Positions 11,537 to 21,583 of a DNA stretch of 64,000 nt are shown here, one piece after another. The position numbers and the translations under genes are program-made. The stretch comes from Streptococcus oralis (lineage in GTDB: Bacteria > Bacillota > Bacilli > Lactobacillales > Streptococcaceae), in assembly GCF_001579175.1 (NCBI RefSeq), contig NZ_KQ970762.1:12690-76689 (forward strand). Reading direction: 5' to 3'. Position 1 is the stretch's first letter. Each line of letters starts with the position of its first letter. The notes under the pieces are model-generated. The model was not told the DNA's origin and searched no databases. It saw only the letters and a program-made list of their open reading frames with translations.

Positions 11537-12805
11537 ATGTCATCTAAATTCATGAAGAGCGCTGCTGTGCTCGGAACTGCGACTCTCGCTAGCTTGCTCT
11601 TGGTAGCTTGCGGAAGCAAATCTGCTGACAAAGCTGCTGATACTAGCTCTTCAGAAGCAAAAGAAATCACTTTCTACGTTGAAGACCAATATAAAGCCTT
11701 CGCTGAATCAGCTGCAAAAGCTTACGAAAAAGAATCTGGCGTAAAAGTTACTATCAAAACAGGAGACCAAATGGGTGGTCTTGATAACCTTTCACTTGAC
11801 AACCAATCTGGTAAAGCTGCTGACGTTATGATGGCTCCATACGACCGTGTAGGTAGTCTTGGTACTGACGGACAACTTTCAGAAGTAACTCTTAGTGATG
11901 GTGCAAAAACAGACGATACTACTAAATCTCTTGTAACTGTTGGTGGTAAAGTCTATGGTGCTCCAGCCGTTATCGAGTCTCTCGTAATGTACTACAACAA
12001 AGACTTGCTAAAAGAAGCTCCAAAAACTTTTGCTGATTTAGAAAACCTTGCTAAAGATAGTAAATATGCCTTCGCTGGTGAAGATGGCAAAACTACTGCC
12101 TTCCTAGCTGACTGGACAAACTTCTACTACGCATATGGACTCCTTGCTGGTAACGGTGGTTATGTATTCGGTCAAAATGGTAAAGATCCTAAAGATATCG
12201 GTCTTGCAAACGACGGATCAATCAAAGGTATCGAATACGCTAAATCTTGGTACGAAAAATGGCCTAAAGGTATGCAAGATACTGAAGGTGCTGGTAACTT
12301 GATTCAAACTCAATTCCAAGAAGGTAAAACAGCTGCTATCATCGATGGCCCTTGGAAAGCTCAATCCTTTAAAGATGCTAAAGTAAACTACGGTGTTGCG
12401 ACTATCCCAACTCTTCCAAACGGTAAAGATTACGCAGCATTCGGTGGTGGTAAAGCTTGGATCATCCCATCAAGCACTAAGAACCTTGAAGGCGCTCAAA
12501 AATTTGTAGACTTCCTAGTTTCAACTGAACAACAAAAAGCATTCTACGATGCAACGAACGAAATCCCAGCTAACACTGAGGCTCGTACTTATGCTGAAAG
12601 CAAAAACGATGAGTTGACTACAGCTGTTATCAAACAGTTCAAGAACGCTCAACCAATGCCAAACATCTCACAAATGTCAACAGTTTGGGATCCAGCGAAA
12701 ACTATGCTCTTTGATGCTGTAAGTGGTAAGAAAGATGCGAAAACAGCTGCTAACGATGCTGTAACATTGATCAAGGAAACAATCCAACAAAAATTTGGTA
12801 ACTAA
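11537..12805 (+). CDS. malX: Maltodextrin-binding lipoprotein
   Basis: Substrate-binding protein of the maltodextrin ABC importer, lipid-anchored to the outer membrane face. 422 aa. Lipoprotein signal peptide with lipobox LVAC and lipidated Cys25. The body is a family-1 extracellular solute-binding domain (EITFYVEDQYKAFAESAAKAYEKESGVKV at the start, then GGKAWIIPSS and an alpha-helical C-terminus). TTAGGAGGAATACACT places the start. Very strong synonymous codon bias towards highly expressed codons is visible. malC and malD follow. Confidence 0.96.
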   Translation: MSSKFMKSAAVLGTATLASLLLVACGSKSADKAADTSSSEAKEITFYVEDQYKAFAESAAKAYEKESGVKVTIKTGDQMGGLDNLSLDNQSGKAADVMMAPYDRVGSLGTDGQLSEVTLSDGAKTDDTTKSLVTVGGKVYGAPAVIESLVMYYNKDLLKEAPKTFADLENLAKDSKYAFAGEDGKTTAFLADWTNFYYAYGLLAGNGGYVFGQNGKDPKDIGLANDGSIKGIEYAKSWYEKWPKGMQDTEGAGNLIQTQFQEGKTAAIIDGPWKAQSFKDAKVNYGVATIPTLPNGKDYAAFGGGKAWIIPSSTKNLEGAQKFVDFLVSTEQQKAFYDATNEIPANTEARTYAESKNDELTTAVIKQFKNAQPMPNISQMSTVWDPAKTMLFDAVSGKKDAKTAANDAVTLIKETIQQKFGN

Positions 12806-12815
12806 TTGAATTGTT

Positions 12816-12845
12816 CAAGGGGGGTGGAAGCAAAATCCCCCTTTG
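12816..12845 (+). other. Intercistronic hairpin after malX
   Basis: CAAGGGGG pairs with CCCCCTTTG around a 12-15-nt loop, just past the malX stop codon and without a T-run. Such hairpins commonly protect the binding-protein mRNA and lower permease expression; that role is inferred here. Confidence 0.65.
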
Positions 12846-12929
12846 AATTTATAGATATGCTTCTTATCAGATGTACGTATCTTACGATTGAATCCGAGTT
12901 TAAACTCGCATCCTATGAAAGGAGTAATC

Positions 12930-14222
12930 ATGGAAAAACAACAGCCTCGCAAAGCAGCCTTGCTGTCAATCATTCCTGGTTTAGGACAAATCTATAACAA
13001 ACAAAAAGCTAAAGGATTTATTTTCCTTGGCATTACTGTTCTATTTGTTCTGTATTTTCTAACACTTGCAACCCCTGAATTGAGCAATTTGATCACCCTT
13101 GGTGACAAACCTGGCCGTGATAATTCACTGTTCATGCTGATTCGCGGTGCTTTCCATTCTATCTTTGTTGTCGTTTACTTGCTCTTTTATATCTTTAATA
13201 TCAAAGATGCACATACGACTGCTAAACGTATCAACAACGGTATTCCCGTAGCTCGTACCTTCAAGGACATGATTAAAGGCATTTATGAGAATGGATTCCC
13301 ATATCTTTTAATCATCCCATCGTATGTAGCGATGACATTTGCGATTATCTTCCCTGTTATCGTAACCTTGATGATTGCCTTTACCAACTACGACTTCCAA
13401 CACTTGCCACCAAACAAATTATTGGACTGGGTTGGTTTAACGAACTTCACAAACATCTGGAGTTTGAGTACCTTCCGTTCAGCCTTTGGTTCCGTTCTTT
13501 CTTGGACCATTATCTGGGCTCTATCTGCTTCTACTTTGCAGATTGTCATTGGTATCTTTACTGCAATCATTGCCAACCAACCATTTATCAAAGGAAAACG
13601 TATCTTCGGTGTTATTTTCCTTCTTCCTTGGGCAGTTCCAGCCTTCATCACTATCTTGACATTCTCAAACATGTTTAATGATAGTATTGGTGCTATCAAC
13701 ACCCAAGTCTTGCCTCTTTTGTCTAAGGTCCTTCCTTTCCTAGATGGGGCTCTTATCCCTTGGAAAACAGACCCAACTTGGACGAAGATTGCCTTGATTA
13801 TGATGCAAGGTTGGCTAGGATTCCCATACATCTACGTTTTGACCTTGGGTATCTTGCAGTCTATTCCTAACGACCTCTACGAAGCGGCTTACATCGATGG
13901 TGCCAATGCTTGGCAAAAATTCCGCAACATCACTTTCCCAATGATCTTGGCTGTTGCAGCTCCAACATTGATCAGCCAATACACCTTCAACTTTAACAAC
14001 TTCTCTATCATGTACCTCTTCAATGATGGAGGACCTGGTAGCGTTGGTGGTGGAGCCGGTTCAACTGATATCTTGATTTCATGGATTTACCGTTTGACAA
14101 CAGGTACAGCCCCACAATACTCTATGGCGGCAGCTGTTACCTTGATTATCTCCATCATTGTCATCTCTATCTCTATGATTGCATTCAAGAAACTACACGC
14201 ATTTGATATGGAGGACGTCTAA
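12930..14222 (+). CDS. malC: Maltodextrin ABC transporter permease MalC
   Basis: MalF-type membrane subunit, 430 aa. The N-terminus is a small tandem-helix region ([22 protein letters not shown]). The permease core carries the EAA loop [20 protein letters not shown] near residue 320, which docks the ATPase. The start is ATG 12930 (MEKQQPRK) behind GAAAGGAGTAATC. The upstream in-frame ATG at 12888 has no ribosome binding site. No ATPase gene is in this locus; in pneumococcus the shared ATPase MsmK is encoded elsewhere. Confidence 0.95.
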   Translation: MEKQQPRKAALLSIIPGLGQIYNKQKAKGFIFLGITVLFVLYFLTLATPELSNLITLGDKPGRDNSLFMLIRGAFHSIFVVVYLLFYIFNIKDAHTTAKRINNGIPVARTFKDMIKGIYENGFPYLLIIPSYVAMTFAIIFPVIVTLMIAFTNYDFQHLPPNKLLDWVGLTNFTNIWSLSTFRSAFGSVLSWTIIWALSASTLQIVIGIFTAIIANQPFIKGKRIFGVIFLLPWAVPAFITILTFSNMFNDSIGAINTQVLPLLSKVLPFLDGALIPWKTDPTWTKIALIMMQGWLGFPYIYVLTLGILQSIPNDLYEAAYIDGANAWQKFRNITFPMILAVAAPTLISQYTFNFNNFSIMYLFNDGGPGSVGGGAGSTDILISWIYRLTTGTAPQYSMAAAVTLIISIIVISISMIAFKKLHAFDMEDV

Positions 14223-14223
14223 G

Positions 14224-15066
14224 ATGAATAACTCAATCAAACTCAAACGTAGACTGACTCAAACCCTCACTTACCTCTACTTGATTGGCTTATCAATCGT
14301 CATTATTTATCCACTTTTGATCACCATTATGTCAGCCTTCAAGTCTGGTAACGTGGTAGCCTTTAAACTAGATGGTAACGTCGATTTTAGTTTTGATAAC
14401 TTTAAAGGACTCTTCACTGAAACCTTGTACGGCACTTGGTATCTCAATACCTTGATCATCGCCTTGATTACAATGGCTGTCCAAACAAGCATCATCGTAC
14501 TTGCTGGTTATGCCTACAGCCGATACAACTTCTTGGCTCGTAAACAAAGTTTGGTCTTCTTCTTGATTATCCAAATGGTGCCAACCATGGCTGCTTTGAC
14601 TGCCTTCTTCGTTATGGCACTTATGTTGAACGCCCTTAACCATAGCTGGTTCCTCATCTTCCTCTATGTCGGTGGTGGTATCCCTATGAACGCTTGGTTG
14701 ATGAAAGGTTACTTTGATACCGTACCAATGTCTCTTGATGAATCAGCAAAACTTGATGGTGCAGGACACTTCCGTCGCTTCTGGCAAATCGTCCTCCCTC
14801 TTGTTCGCCCGATGGTTGCGGTACAAGCCCTCTGGGCCTTCATGGGACCTTTCGGAGACTATATCCTCTCTAGTTTCTTGCTTCGTGAGAAAGAATACTT
14901 TACAGTTGCCGTTGGTCTCCAAACCTTCATCAACAATGCGAAGAACTTGAAGATTGCCTACTTCTCAGCAGGTGCTATCCTCATCGCTCTTCCAATCTGT
15001 ACACTCTTCTTCTTCTTACAAAAGAACTTTGTTTCAGGACTTACAAGTGGTGGCGACAAGGGATAA
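14224..15066 (+). CDS. malD: Maltodextrin ABC transporter permease MalD
   Basis: MalG-type membrane subunit, 280 aa, six predicted helices. The EAA loop is [20 protein letters not shown] near residue 180. ATG 14224 begins two bases after the malC stop, next to GGAGGACGTCTAAG, so the two permeases are translationally coupled. An open frame extends upstream into malC but has no better start. It pairs with MalC to form the channel. Confidence 0.95.
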   Translation: MNNSIKLKRRLTQTLTYLYLIGLSIVIIYPLLITIMSAFKSGNVVAFKLDGNVDFSFDNFKGLFTETLYGTWYLNTLIIALITMAVQTSIIVLAGYAYSRYNFLARKQSLVFFLIIQMVPTMAALTAFFVMALMLNALNHSWFLIFLYVGGGIPMNAWLMKGYFDTVPMSLDESAKLDGAGHFRRFWQIVLPLVRPMVAVQALWAFMGPFGDYILSSFLLREKEYFTVAVGLQTFINNAKNLKIAYFSAGAILIALPICTLFFFLQKNFVSGLTSGGDKG

Positions 15067-15087
15067 TCTATCCCCGCCACCCTTTTT
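15049..15087 (+). terminator. malXCD terminator
   Basis: GGTGGCG (15049-15055) pairs with CGCCACC (15075-15081), then TTTTT. The upstream arm lies inside the end of malD. Confidence 0.8.
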
Positions 15088-15181
15088 CATTTTGGAGCTT
15101 GTTTCTAAAGTTAAAAGATTAGACAAAAGACCGCAAATAGTAGCAAAATCAGCTTTTCAGTAAGCAATTTATCTACTAGAC

Positions 15182-15210
15182 TTGAAATAAAGTACATTTC
15201 TCTATATAAT
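15182..15210 (+). promoter_or_regulatory. malA-malR promoter
   Basis: -35 TTGAAA (15182-15187), 17-bp spacer, -10 TATAAT (15205-15210), 31 bp ahead of malA. No MalR palindrome like the two upstream was found here. Confidence 0.7.
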
Positions 15211-15240
15211 AATACTCATATAGAAAACACTTTTAGAAAG

Positions 15241-16047
15241 ATGCCTATGCTTCCATATCCATTCTCGTATTTTACTAGTATCTGGGGATTTCGTAAGCCC
15301 CTGTCAAAACGTTTCGGACTCAACTGGTTTCAACTCCTCTTTACGAGCATTTTCCTCATCAGCTTGTCCATGGTTCCAATTGCCATTCAAAACAGCTCGC
15401 AGGAAACGTATCCACTGGATACCTTTATCGATAATGTCTACACACCCCTGACAGATGAAGCAATCATGGATTTGTCGGAGAATGCACAGATAATAGATGG
15501 AAAACTGAACTATGCTGGAACTAAAAATCAGCAAGCTTCTCTTCTGATTGGTCCAAGTCCAAGTAAGGAATTGCCAAAGGACTTGCAACTTCATTTTGAT
15601 ACGGAAGAACTCATCATCAGCAAGGAAAGCAAGGAATTGACTCGCATTCGCTACCACGCCATTCAAACGGAGAGTTTCCAGAGTAAGGAAACTTTAACCC
15701 AGGCTATTTCTAAAGACTGGTACCAACAGAACCGTGTCTATATCAGTCTCTTTCTCGTCCTTGGTGCTAGCTTCCTCTTTGGATTGAATTTCTTCATTGT
15801 CTCTCTTGGAGCTAGTCTTCTCCTTTATATCACCAAAAAATCACGCCTCTTTTCATTTAGGAGCTTTAAAGAGTGCTACCATTTTATCTTGAACTGTTTA
15901 GGATTACCAACTTTGATTACACTTATTTTGGGACTTTTCGGCCAAAATATGACAACCCTTATCACTGTACAAAACATTCTTTTTGTTCTTTATCTGGTCA
16001 TCATCTTTTATAAAACACATTACCGCGATCCAGATTATCATAAATAG
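15241..16047 (+). CDS. malA: MalA, DUF1189-type membrane protein
   Basis: 268 aa. A short basic N-terminus precedes a first membrane segment ([19 protein letters not shown]), then an extracytoplasmic domain of about 130 residues, then three further hydrophobic stretches ([20 protein letters not shown] and two more). This resembles DUF1189 proteins found in streptococcal mal loci. The biochemical role is not established. It lies 9 bp ahead of malR in the same unit. ATG 15247 is an alternative start two codons later. Confidence 0.8.
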   Translation: MPMLPYPFSYFTSIWGFRKPLSKRFGLNWFQLLFTSIFLISLSMVPIAIQNSSQETYPLDTFIDNVYTPLTDEAIMDLSENAQIIDGKLNYAGTKNQQASLLIGPSPSKELPKDLQLHFDTEELIISKESKELTRIRYHAIQTESFQSKETLTQAISKDWYQQNRVYISLFLVLGASFLFGLNFFIVSLGASLLLYITKKSRLFSFRSFKECYHFILNCLGLPTLITLILGLFGQNMTTLITVQNILFVLYLVIIFYKTHYRDPDYHK

Positions 16048-16056
16048 GAGATTTTT

Positions 16057-17043
16057 ATGCCCGTTACGATTAAAGATGTGGCCAAGGCTGCAGGTGTCTC
16101 ACCTTCAACTGTAACCCGCGTTATTCAAAACAAATCAACAATTAGTGATGAAACCAAAAAACGAGTTCGCAAGGCTATGAAGGAACTCAACTACCATCCC
16201 AATCTCAATGCTCGTAGCCTAGTTAGCAGCTATACTCAAGTTATTGGTTTGGTATTGCCTGACGACTCGGATGCCTTCTACCAAAATCCTTTCTTCCCAT
16301 CTGTCCTACGAGGGATCGCCCAAGTCGCGTCTGAAAACCACTATGCTATTCAGATTGCAACTGGTAAAGATGAGAAGGAACGTCTCAAAGCTATTTCTCA
16401 GATGGTTTATGGCAAGCGTGTTGACGGCCTAATCTTCCTCTATGCTCAAGAGGAAGATCCACTGGTTAAGCTCGTAGCGGAAGAACAGTTTCCTTTCCTC
16501 ATCCTCGGAAAATCCCTCTCACCCTTTATCCCCCTTGTCGACAATGATAATGTCCAAGCCGGTTTTGATGCAGCAGAGTATTTCATCAAAAAGGGGTGCA
16601 GACGAATCGCCTTTATCGGAGGAACAAAGAAACTTTTCGTTACACAAGATCGTCTAAAAGGTTACGAATTGGCACTCAAACAACACCAACTTTCGATTGA
16701 TACGAACCTGACCTACTTTGCAAATGAATTTCTAGAAGAAAAGGGGTATCAATTTAGTAAGCGCCTCTTCAAACACGATCCGCAGATTGATGCCATCATC
16801 ACAACCGACAGCCTTCTAGCTGAAGGGGTTTGCGACTACATCAGTAAACACCAATTAAATGTTCCCGTCTTGAGTTTTGACTCTGTCAATCCTCGACTCG
16901 ATCTAGTAGCTTATGTTGACATCAATAGTCTTGAACTTGGACGAACATCATTTGAAACGATTTTACAGATTATCAATGACGCGAAAAATAATAGACAGAT
17001 TTGTTACCGTCAGTTGATTGCCCACAAAATTATCGAAAAATAA
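16057..17043 (+). CDS. malR: LacI-family maltose regulator MalR
   Basis: 328 aa repressor of the maltodextrin genes. The N-terminal LacI helix-turn-helix and hinge are TIKDVAKAAGVSPSTVTRVI and the following YHPNLNARSL. The rest is a periplasmic-binding-protein-like effector domain. It is expected to bind the two CGTTTG-cored palindromes in the malM/malX intergenic region and to release on maltose; this is known in pneumococcus and inferred here. Preceded by TAGGAG. Confidence 0.95.
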   Translation: MPVTIKDVAKAAGVSPSTVTRVIQNKSTISDETKKRVRKAMKELNYHPNLNARSLVSSYTQVIGLVLPDDSDAFYQNPFFPSVLRGIAQVASENHYAIQIATGKDEKERLKAISQMVYGKRVDGLIFLYAQEEDPLVKLVAEEQFPFLILGKSLSPFIPLVDNDNVQAGFDAAEYFIKKGCRRIAFIGGTKKLFVTQDRLKGYELALKQHQLSIDTNLTYFANEFLEEKGYQFSKRLFKHDPQIDAIITTDSLLAEGVCDYISKHQLNVPVLSFDSVNPRLDLVAYVDINSLELGRTSFETILQIINDAKNNRQICYRQLIAHKIIEK

Positions 17044-17111
17044 AAACCAGCTCCAGTGAACTGCACCCCAAAAGTTAGACAGACAAAATCTAACTTTTGA
17101 GGTGTTTTATT

Positions 17112-17648
17112 ATGAAACTGAGTTATGAAGATAAAGTTCAAATCTATGAACTAAGAAAACGAGGATATAGCTTAGAGAAGCTTTCAAATAAATTGGGGAT
17201 AAACAATTCTAATCTTAGATACATGATTAAATTGATTGATCGTTACGGAATAGAGTTCGCCAAAAAAGGAAAAAATCGTTACTATTCTCCTGATTTAAAA
17301 CAAGAAATGATTAATAAAGTCTTACATGAAGGCTGGACTAAAGATAGAGTTTCTCTTGAATACGGTTTCCCAAGTCGTACGATACTTCTTAACTGGCTAG
17401 CAAAATACAAGAAAAACGCGTATACTATTGTTGAGAAAATAAGAGGGAGAGTACCTAAAATGGGACGTAAACGGAAGAAAACTCGGGAAGAAACGACAGA
17501 ACTAGAGCGACTCCAAGAGGAGAATGAACGCTTACGGACTGAGGTGGCTTACCTAAAAAAGTTAAAAGAGTTAGAGGAAAGGGACGAAGCCTTAGAGCGA
17601 GAAAAGCAGAGACAGTTAGAGAAATGGCTTCAGGAGGATTTCGACTAG
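17112..17648 (+). CDS. IS861-like transposase OrfA
   Basis: 178 aa. Two helix-turn-helix units (YELRKRGYSLEKLSNKLGIN and VLHEGWTKDRVSLEYGFPSR) bind the IS ends. A leucine-zipper-like coiled coil (ETTELERLQEENERLRTEVA) mediates multimerisation. ATG 17112 follows TTGAGGTG. The heptamer A AAA AAG at 17555-17561 is in the zero frame and the -1 frame is open from there into orfB, the normal arrangement for making the OrfAB transposase. Confidence 0.9.
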   Translation: MKLSYEDKVQIYELRKRGYSLEKLSNKLGINNSNLRYMIKLIDRYGIEFAKKGKNRYYSPDLKQEMINKVLHEGWTKDRVSLEYGFPSRTILLNWLAKYKKNAYTIVEKIRGRVPKMGRKRKKTREETTELERLQEENERLRTEVAYLKKLKELEERDEALEREKQRQLEKWLQEDFD

Positions 17649-18463
17649 ATTTACTTCTTGAAGCGGCTCGTTTACCTCGCTCAACTTACTATTATCAGTT
17701 GAAGCAACTAGATGGGCTTGACAAAGATAAAGAGCTTAAAATCGAAATTCAGGCCATTTATAATGACCATAAAGGAAATTATGGCTATCGTCGAATCACT
17801 TTGGAAATGAGGAAACGTGGTTATTCGATCAATCATAAAAGAGTTCAACGTCTGATGAAGGTCCTTGGTTTAAAGGCTCGAGTTCGTCGTAAACGGAAGT
17901 ATTCTTCCTACCAAGGAGAGATTGGTAAGAAAGCAGAGAATCTCATTCAACGTCAATTTGAAGCATCAAGGCCAATGGAAAAGTGCTATACGGATGTGAC
18001 AGAGTTTGCCATTCCAAATAGTACACAGAAATTGTATTTATCGCCTGTTTTAGATGGATTTAATAGCGAAATTATAGCCTATAATTTGTCTACCTCACCC
18101 AACTTAGAACAAGTGAAAACCATGTTGGAACAGGCATTCACAGAGAAACACTACGAGAATACGAGTCTCCATAGTGATCAAGGATAGCAATACCAACACG
18201 ATTCTTATCACAGGTTTTTAGAGAGTAAGGGAATCCAAACATCTATGTCACGTAAAGGTAACAGCCCAGACAACGGTATGATGGAATCTTTCTTTGGCAT
18301 TTTGAAATCGGAAATATTTTATGGTTATGAGAAGGCGTTTCAGTCGCTTAAGCAATTGGAACAAGCTATTGTGGACTATATTGATTACTACAACAACAAA
18401 CGAATTAAGATCAAACTAAAAGGACTTAGCCCTGTGCAATACAGAACTAAATCCTTCGCTTAA
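17624..18463 (+). pseudogene. IS861-like transposase OrfB, interrupted by a stop codon
   Basis: DDE integrase catalytic part (rve). HTH_21 region KDKELKIEIQAIYNDHKGNY, first Asp in CYTDVTEF, second Asp in SLHSDQG. An in-frame TAG at 18185-18187 directly after HSDQG replaces the Trp expected in HSDQGWQY. The frame then continues intact to 18463 with the catalytic Glu region MMESFFGILKSE and the C-terminus LSPVQYRTKSFA. The damage is therefore one point mutation that cuts off the third catalytic residue. Confidence 0.9.
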
Positions 18464-18513
18464 ATTATTTGTCTAACTTTTTGGGGTCAGTACACAGAGC
18501 TGGTTTTTCATGT

Positions 18514-19455
18514 CTAATTGTCTGTTTCTACGAATCGTCCGAGGATGTGGACATTTTCGGATACAGAGACAAAGGCTGTCGGATCGACCTGTTTCATGAT
18601 GTGTTTAAAATCATTAAACTCTGCTCGCGTGATAACAGTGATCAAGACTGCTTTTCTCTCATGATTATAGGTTCCTTCTGCATCGTGGATCATGGTAGCG
18701 CCGCGGTGCAATTTTTTATGAATTTTTGCAATTACCTTGTCAGGATTATTGGTTACAATCATAGCCTGCATGCGTTTTTGCTTGGTAAAGACTGCATCTG
18801 TCACACGGCTCGATACAAAAATCGTAATCATGGAGTAAAGGGCGTATTTCCAACCAAAGGTTAGACCTGCTATCAGCATAATCATCCCATTTACCAAGAA
18901 AGAAATACTACCAACATTCTTACCCGTTTTCTTTCGAATAGTCAGACTGACAATATCTGTACCACCGCTAGAAATATTGTTACGGAGCGCAAAACCAATC
19001 CCCAAGCCCATGACAACACCCCCAAAAAGGGCATTGATGATGGGATCCTCTGTCAAGGTCACAACTGGCACAAGCTGGATAAAGAGGGAACTCATGGATA
19101 CTGTGATAAAGGTAAAGATTGTAAACTTATGCCCAATCTGATACCAAGCCAAAATCATCAACGGAAAATTGATAGCATAAAAGGTTAGCGATATCGGAAT
19201 ATAAAAACCAAACCAGTGATTACTCAAAGCAGAGATAATCTGTGCCAGACCCGTCGCACCACTGGAGTAAACGTGCCCTGGTTGAAAAAAGAAATTGACT
19301 GCTACTGCTGACAAAAATCCATAGACTAGAGAAGCCGAGATTTTCTCATCATATTTTTCCCGAGAGATACTTTGTAAAACTCGTAAGATTTTTATCTGAT
19401 AAGCAAAGCGGCGCAGATAATAGCGCCACCGCTTAATTCGTTTTGCTTGTTTCAT
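18514..19455 (-). CDS. YitT-family membrane protein (DUF161/DUF2179)
   Basis: 313 aa. A cytoplasmic basic N-terminus, then five to six hydrophobic segments of the YitT/YczE-like membrane domain ([45 protein letters not shown]), then a soluble C-terminal DUF2179 domain (about 230-313). Molecular function is unknown. Its start overlaps the 3' end of aspS by 23 bp, so translation is coupled. Its own terminator has been split by the IS. Confidence 0.85.
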   Translation of the reverse strand: MKQAKRIKRWRYYLRRFAYQIKILRVLQSISREKYDEKISASLVYGFLSAVAVNFFFQPGHVYSSGATGLAQIISALSNHWFGFYIPISLTFYAINFPLMILAWYQIGHKFTIFTFITVSMSSLFIQLVPVVTLTEDPIINALFGGVVMGLGIGFALRNNISSGGTDIVSLTIRKKTGKNVGSISFLVNGMIMLIAGLTFGWKYALYSMITIFVSSRVTDAVFTKQKRMQAMIVTNNPDKVIAKIHKKLHRGATMIHDAEGTYNHERKAVLITVITRAEFNDFKHIMKQVDPTAFVSVSENVHILGRFVETDN

Positions 19456-21196
19456 CTTCTTCTACTTGTAAGCTGAGTTCCTCTAGTTGTTTGAGAGCGA
19501 CTGTTGATGGAGCTTGTGTCATTGGGTCGGTTGCCTTGTTATTCTTAGGGAAGGCAATGACTTCACGGATATTTTCTTCTCCTGCTAAGAGCATTACAAA
19601 TCGGTCAAGTCCGATAGCCAAACCACCGTGTGGTGGGAAACCATAGTCCATAGCCTCAAGAAGGAAACCAAACTGGTCATTGGCTTCTTCAGCTGAGAAA
19701 CCAAGAGCCTTAAACATGCGTTCTTGAAGGTCTTTTTGGTTGATACGAAGACTACCACCACCAAGCTCATAGCCGTTCAAGACGATATCGTAAGCAATGG
19801 CACGAACCTTAACTAAATCACCTTCTAATTCGTGAGCTGTTTCTTCCTGTGGAAGGGTAAATGGATGGTGGGCGCTCATGTAGCGGCCTTCTTCTTCAGA
19901 CCATTCAAACATTGGCCAATCAACCACCCAAAGGAAGTTGAACTTATCGTTATCAATCAAACCAAGCTCTTTGGCAATACGGCCACGAAGGGCACCTAGT
20001 GTTGCATTCGCCACTTCAAGCGTATCCGCCACAAAGAGAACCAAATCCTTGTCTTCAAGAGCAAGTGCTGCTGTCAATTCTCCTTGGATACCCGTCAAAA
20101 ACTTGGCAACCGGTCCGTTTAATTCTCCCTCAGCAACCTTAACCCAAGCAAGACCTTTGGCACCGTACTGCTTGGCTACTTCGGTCATCTTGTCAATATC
20201 TTTACGTGAATAGTTGTCCGCAGCCCCTTTGACCACAATGGCTTTAACTGCTGGTGCTTCTGAAAAGACTTTGAAGTCGACACCTTTGACCACTTCTGTC
20301 AAGTCTTGAAGCAACATGTCAAAACGGGTATCAGGTTTGTCAGAACCATAAAGGGCCATGGCTTCATCGTACTTCATACGTGGGAAGGGAAGCGTTACTT
20401 CAATCCCTTTTGTTTCCTTCATTACACGCGCAATCAAGCCTTCTGTAATATCTTGGATTTCTTGCTCCGTAAGGAAGGAAGTTTCCAAGTCGACCTGGGT
20501 AAACTCAGGCTGACGGTCTCCACGCAAGTCCTCATCACGGAAACATTTAACGATTTGATAGTAACGGTCAAAACCAGCATTCATCAAGAGCTGTTTTGTA
20601 ATCTGCGGACTTTGAGGAAGGGCGTAAAAATGCCCTTTATTGACACGAGATGGCACCAAATAGTCACGCGCCCCTTCTGGCGTTGACTTAGAAAGGAATG
20701 GTGTCTCCACATCGATAAACTCCAACTCATCCAAGTAGTTACGGATAGAGTGGGTCACCTTGGCACGAAGCTTAAGGTTTTCTAGCATTTCTGGACGACG
20801 AAGATCAAGGTAACGGTAACGCAAACGTGTATCATCGTTTGCCTCAATCCCATCCTTAATCTCAAAAGGCGTTGTTTTGGCTGTATTAAGCACCGTCAAA
20901 GCTGTCGCGTTCAATTCAACCGCACCAGTCGGCAATTTATCATTGGCTTGCTCACGCGCAGCGACTTGCCCAGTCACCTCGATGACAAATTCGCTACGAA
21001 GGCTTTCAGCTGTTGCCATGATCTCTGCAGATACTTTTTCAGGGTTGATAACCAACTGCATGATCCCTTCACGGTCACGAAGGTCGATAAAAATCAAACC
21101 ACCAAGGTCACGACGACGCCCAACCCATCCTTTCAGGGTAATTTCTTGTCCGATATGTTCCTCACGAACACGACCAGCATACATACTACGTTTCAT
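19433..21196 (-). CDS. aspS: Aspartyl-tRNA synthetase
   Basis: Class II synthetase, 587 aa. An N-terminal OB-fold anticodon-binding domain ([23 protein letters not shown]), the catalytic core with [20 protein letters not shown] (motif 2), a GAD insertion domain in the middle, and motif 3 [13 protein letters not shown] near the end. Bacterial type with the GAD insert. AAAGAGGAGAGAAAAC precedes the ATG. Head gene of aspS-yitT. Confidence 0.97.
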   Translation of the reverse strand: MKRSMYAGRVREEHIGQEITLKGWVGRRRDLGGLIFIDLRDREGIMQLVINPEKVSAEIMATAESLRSEFVIEVTGQVAAREQANDKLPTGAVELNATALTVLNTAKTTPFEIKDGIEANDDTRLRYRYLDLRRPEMLENLKLRAKVTHSIRNYLDELEFIDVETPFLSKSTPEGARDYLVPSRVNKGHFYALPQSPQITKQLLMNAGFDRYYQIVKCFRDEDLRGDRQPEFTQVDLETSFLTEQEIQDITEGLIARVMKETKGIEVTLPFPRMKYDEAMALYGSDKPDTRFDMLLQDLTEVVKGVDFKVFSEAPAVKAIVVKGAADNYSRKDIDKMTEVAKQYGAKGLAWVKVAEGELNGPVAKFLTGIQGELTAALALEDKDLVLFVADTLEVANATLGALRGRIAKELGLIDNDKFNFLWVVDWPMFEWSEEEGRYMSAHHPFTLPQEETAHELEGDLVKVRAIAYDIVLNGYELGGGSLRINQKDLQERMFKALGFSAEEANDQFGFLLEAMDYGFPPHGGLAIGLDRFVMLLAGEENIREVIAFPKNNKATDPMTQAPSTVALKQLEELSLQVEEDETSKTN

Positions 21197-21307
21197 GTTT
21201 TCTCTCCTCTTTTATTCTGTTACTATTTTACCATAAAAGCGCAGGCTCTTCATGAAAATCAGCAGAAAAGTTTGATTGTCTTTAGAAATCAAAACGAACA
21301 GACAAAA

Positions 21308-21332
21308 AATCCGATGAAAACGTCATCGGATT
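21308..21332 (-). terminator. Terminator of the 72-aa membrane protein gene
   Basis: AATCCGATG pairs with CATCGGATT; on the minus strand the stem is followed by a T-run. Confidence 0.8.
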
Positions 21333-21347
21333 CTCTGATTATGATTC

Positions 21348-21566
21348 TTAACCTTTTTTACGCTTTTCAGCAATCTCAGCTGCCTTTTTAGGTAGAACAA
21401 TCTCCGTCGCATAAGCCGAAGCAAAACGCAAGACACCTGCAATAGGCGCAAAGACAACTGCTAGATAGTTGTAAAAGAAATCGCCTTTAAAGGCATAGGC
21501 AAGTGCCCCGATGATAAAGAAGAGAACAACCGCCTGTATCACTGCTAATAAAATTACTCGTTTCAT
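21348..21566 (-). CDS. Small hydrophobic membrane protein, unknown function
   Basis: 72 aa. Two hydrophobic segments (VILLAVIQAVVLFFIIGALA and NYLAVVFAPIAGVLRFASAY) and a basic tail ending in EKRKKG. Preceded by GGAGGTCAC. It lies 17 bp downstream of the CPBP gene and may be the last cistron of that operon, since no terminator is seen in between. I do not recognise a family. Confidence 0.75.
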   Translation of the reverse strand: MKRVILLAVIQAVVLFFIIGALAYAFKGDFFYNYLAVVFAPIAGVLRFASAYATEIVLPKKAAEIAEKRKKG

Positions 21567-21583
21567 GTGACCTCCTGACTCTA

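Larger units (their letters stand above)
17057..18494 (+). mobile_element. IS861-like insertion sequence (IS3 family, IS150 group)
   Basis: 1438 bp, bounded by imperfect 24-bp terminal inverted repeats: TGAACTGCACCCCAAAAGTT at the left and, read inward from the right, TGTACTGACCCCAAAAAGTT. The 3-bp direct repeat CAG flanks it (17054-17056 and 18495-18497), as expected for this group. It carries orfA and a broken orfB. The full transposase needs a -1 frameshift. The nonsense codon in orfB probably makes this copy non-autonomous. The name IS861 is by recognition of protein and length, not by search. Confidence 0.9.
17042..18508. terminator. malR/yitT bidirectional terminator split by the IS
   Basis: AAAAACCAGCTC (17042-17053) and GAGCTGGTTTTT (18497-18508) are perfect complements, now 1.4 kb apart. 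With the IS and one copy of the 3-bp duplication removed they form one tight hairpin with A/T tails, 0 to 6 bp from the malR and yitT stop codons. Confidence 0.8.

Noticed and set aside
12806-12997. Small open frame between malX and malC
   Set aside because: Overlaps the start of malC in another frame, contains the malX hairpin and has no ribosome binding site.
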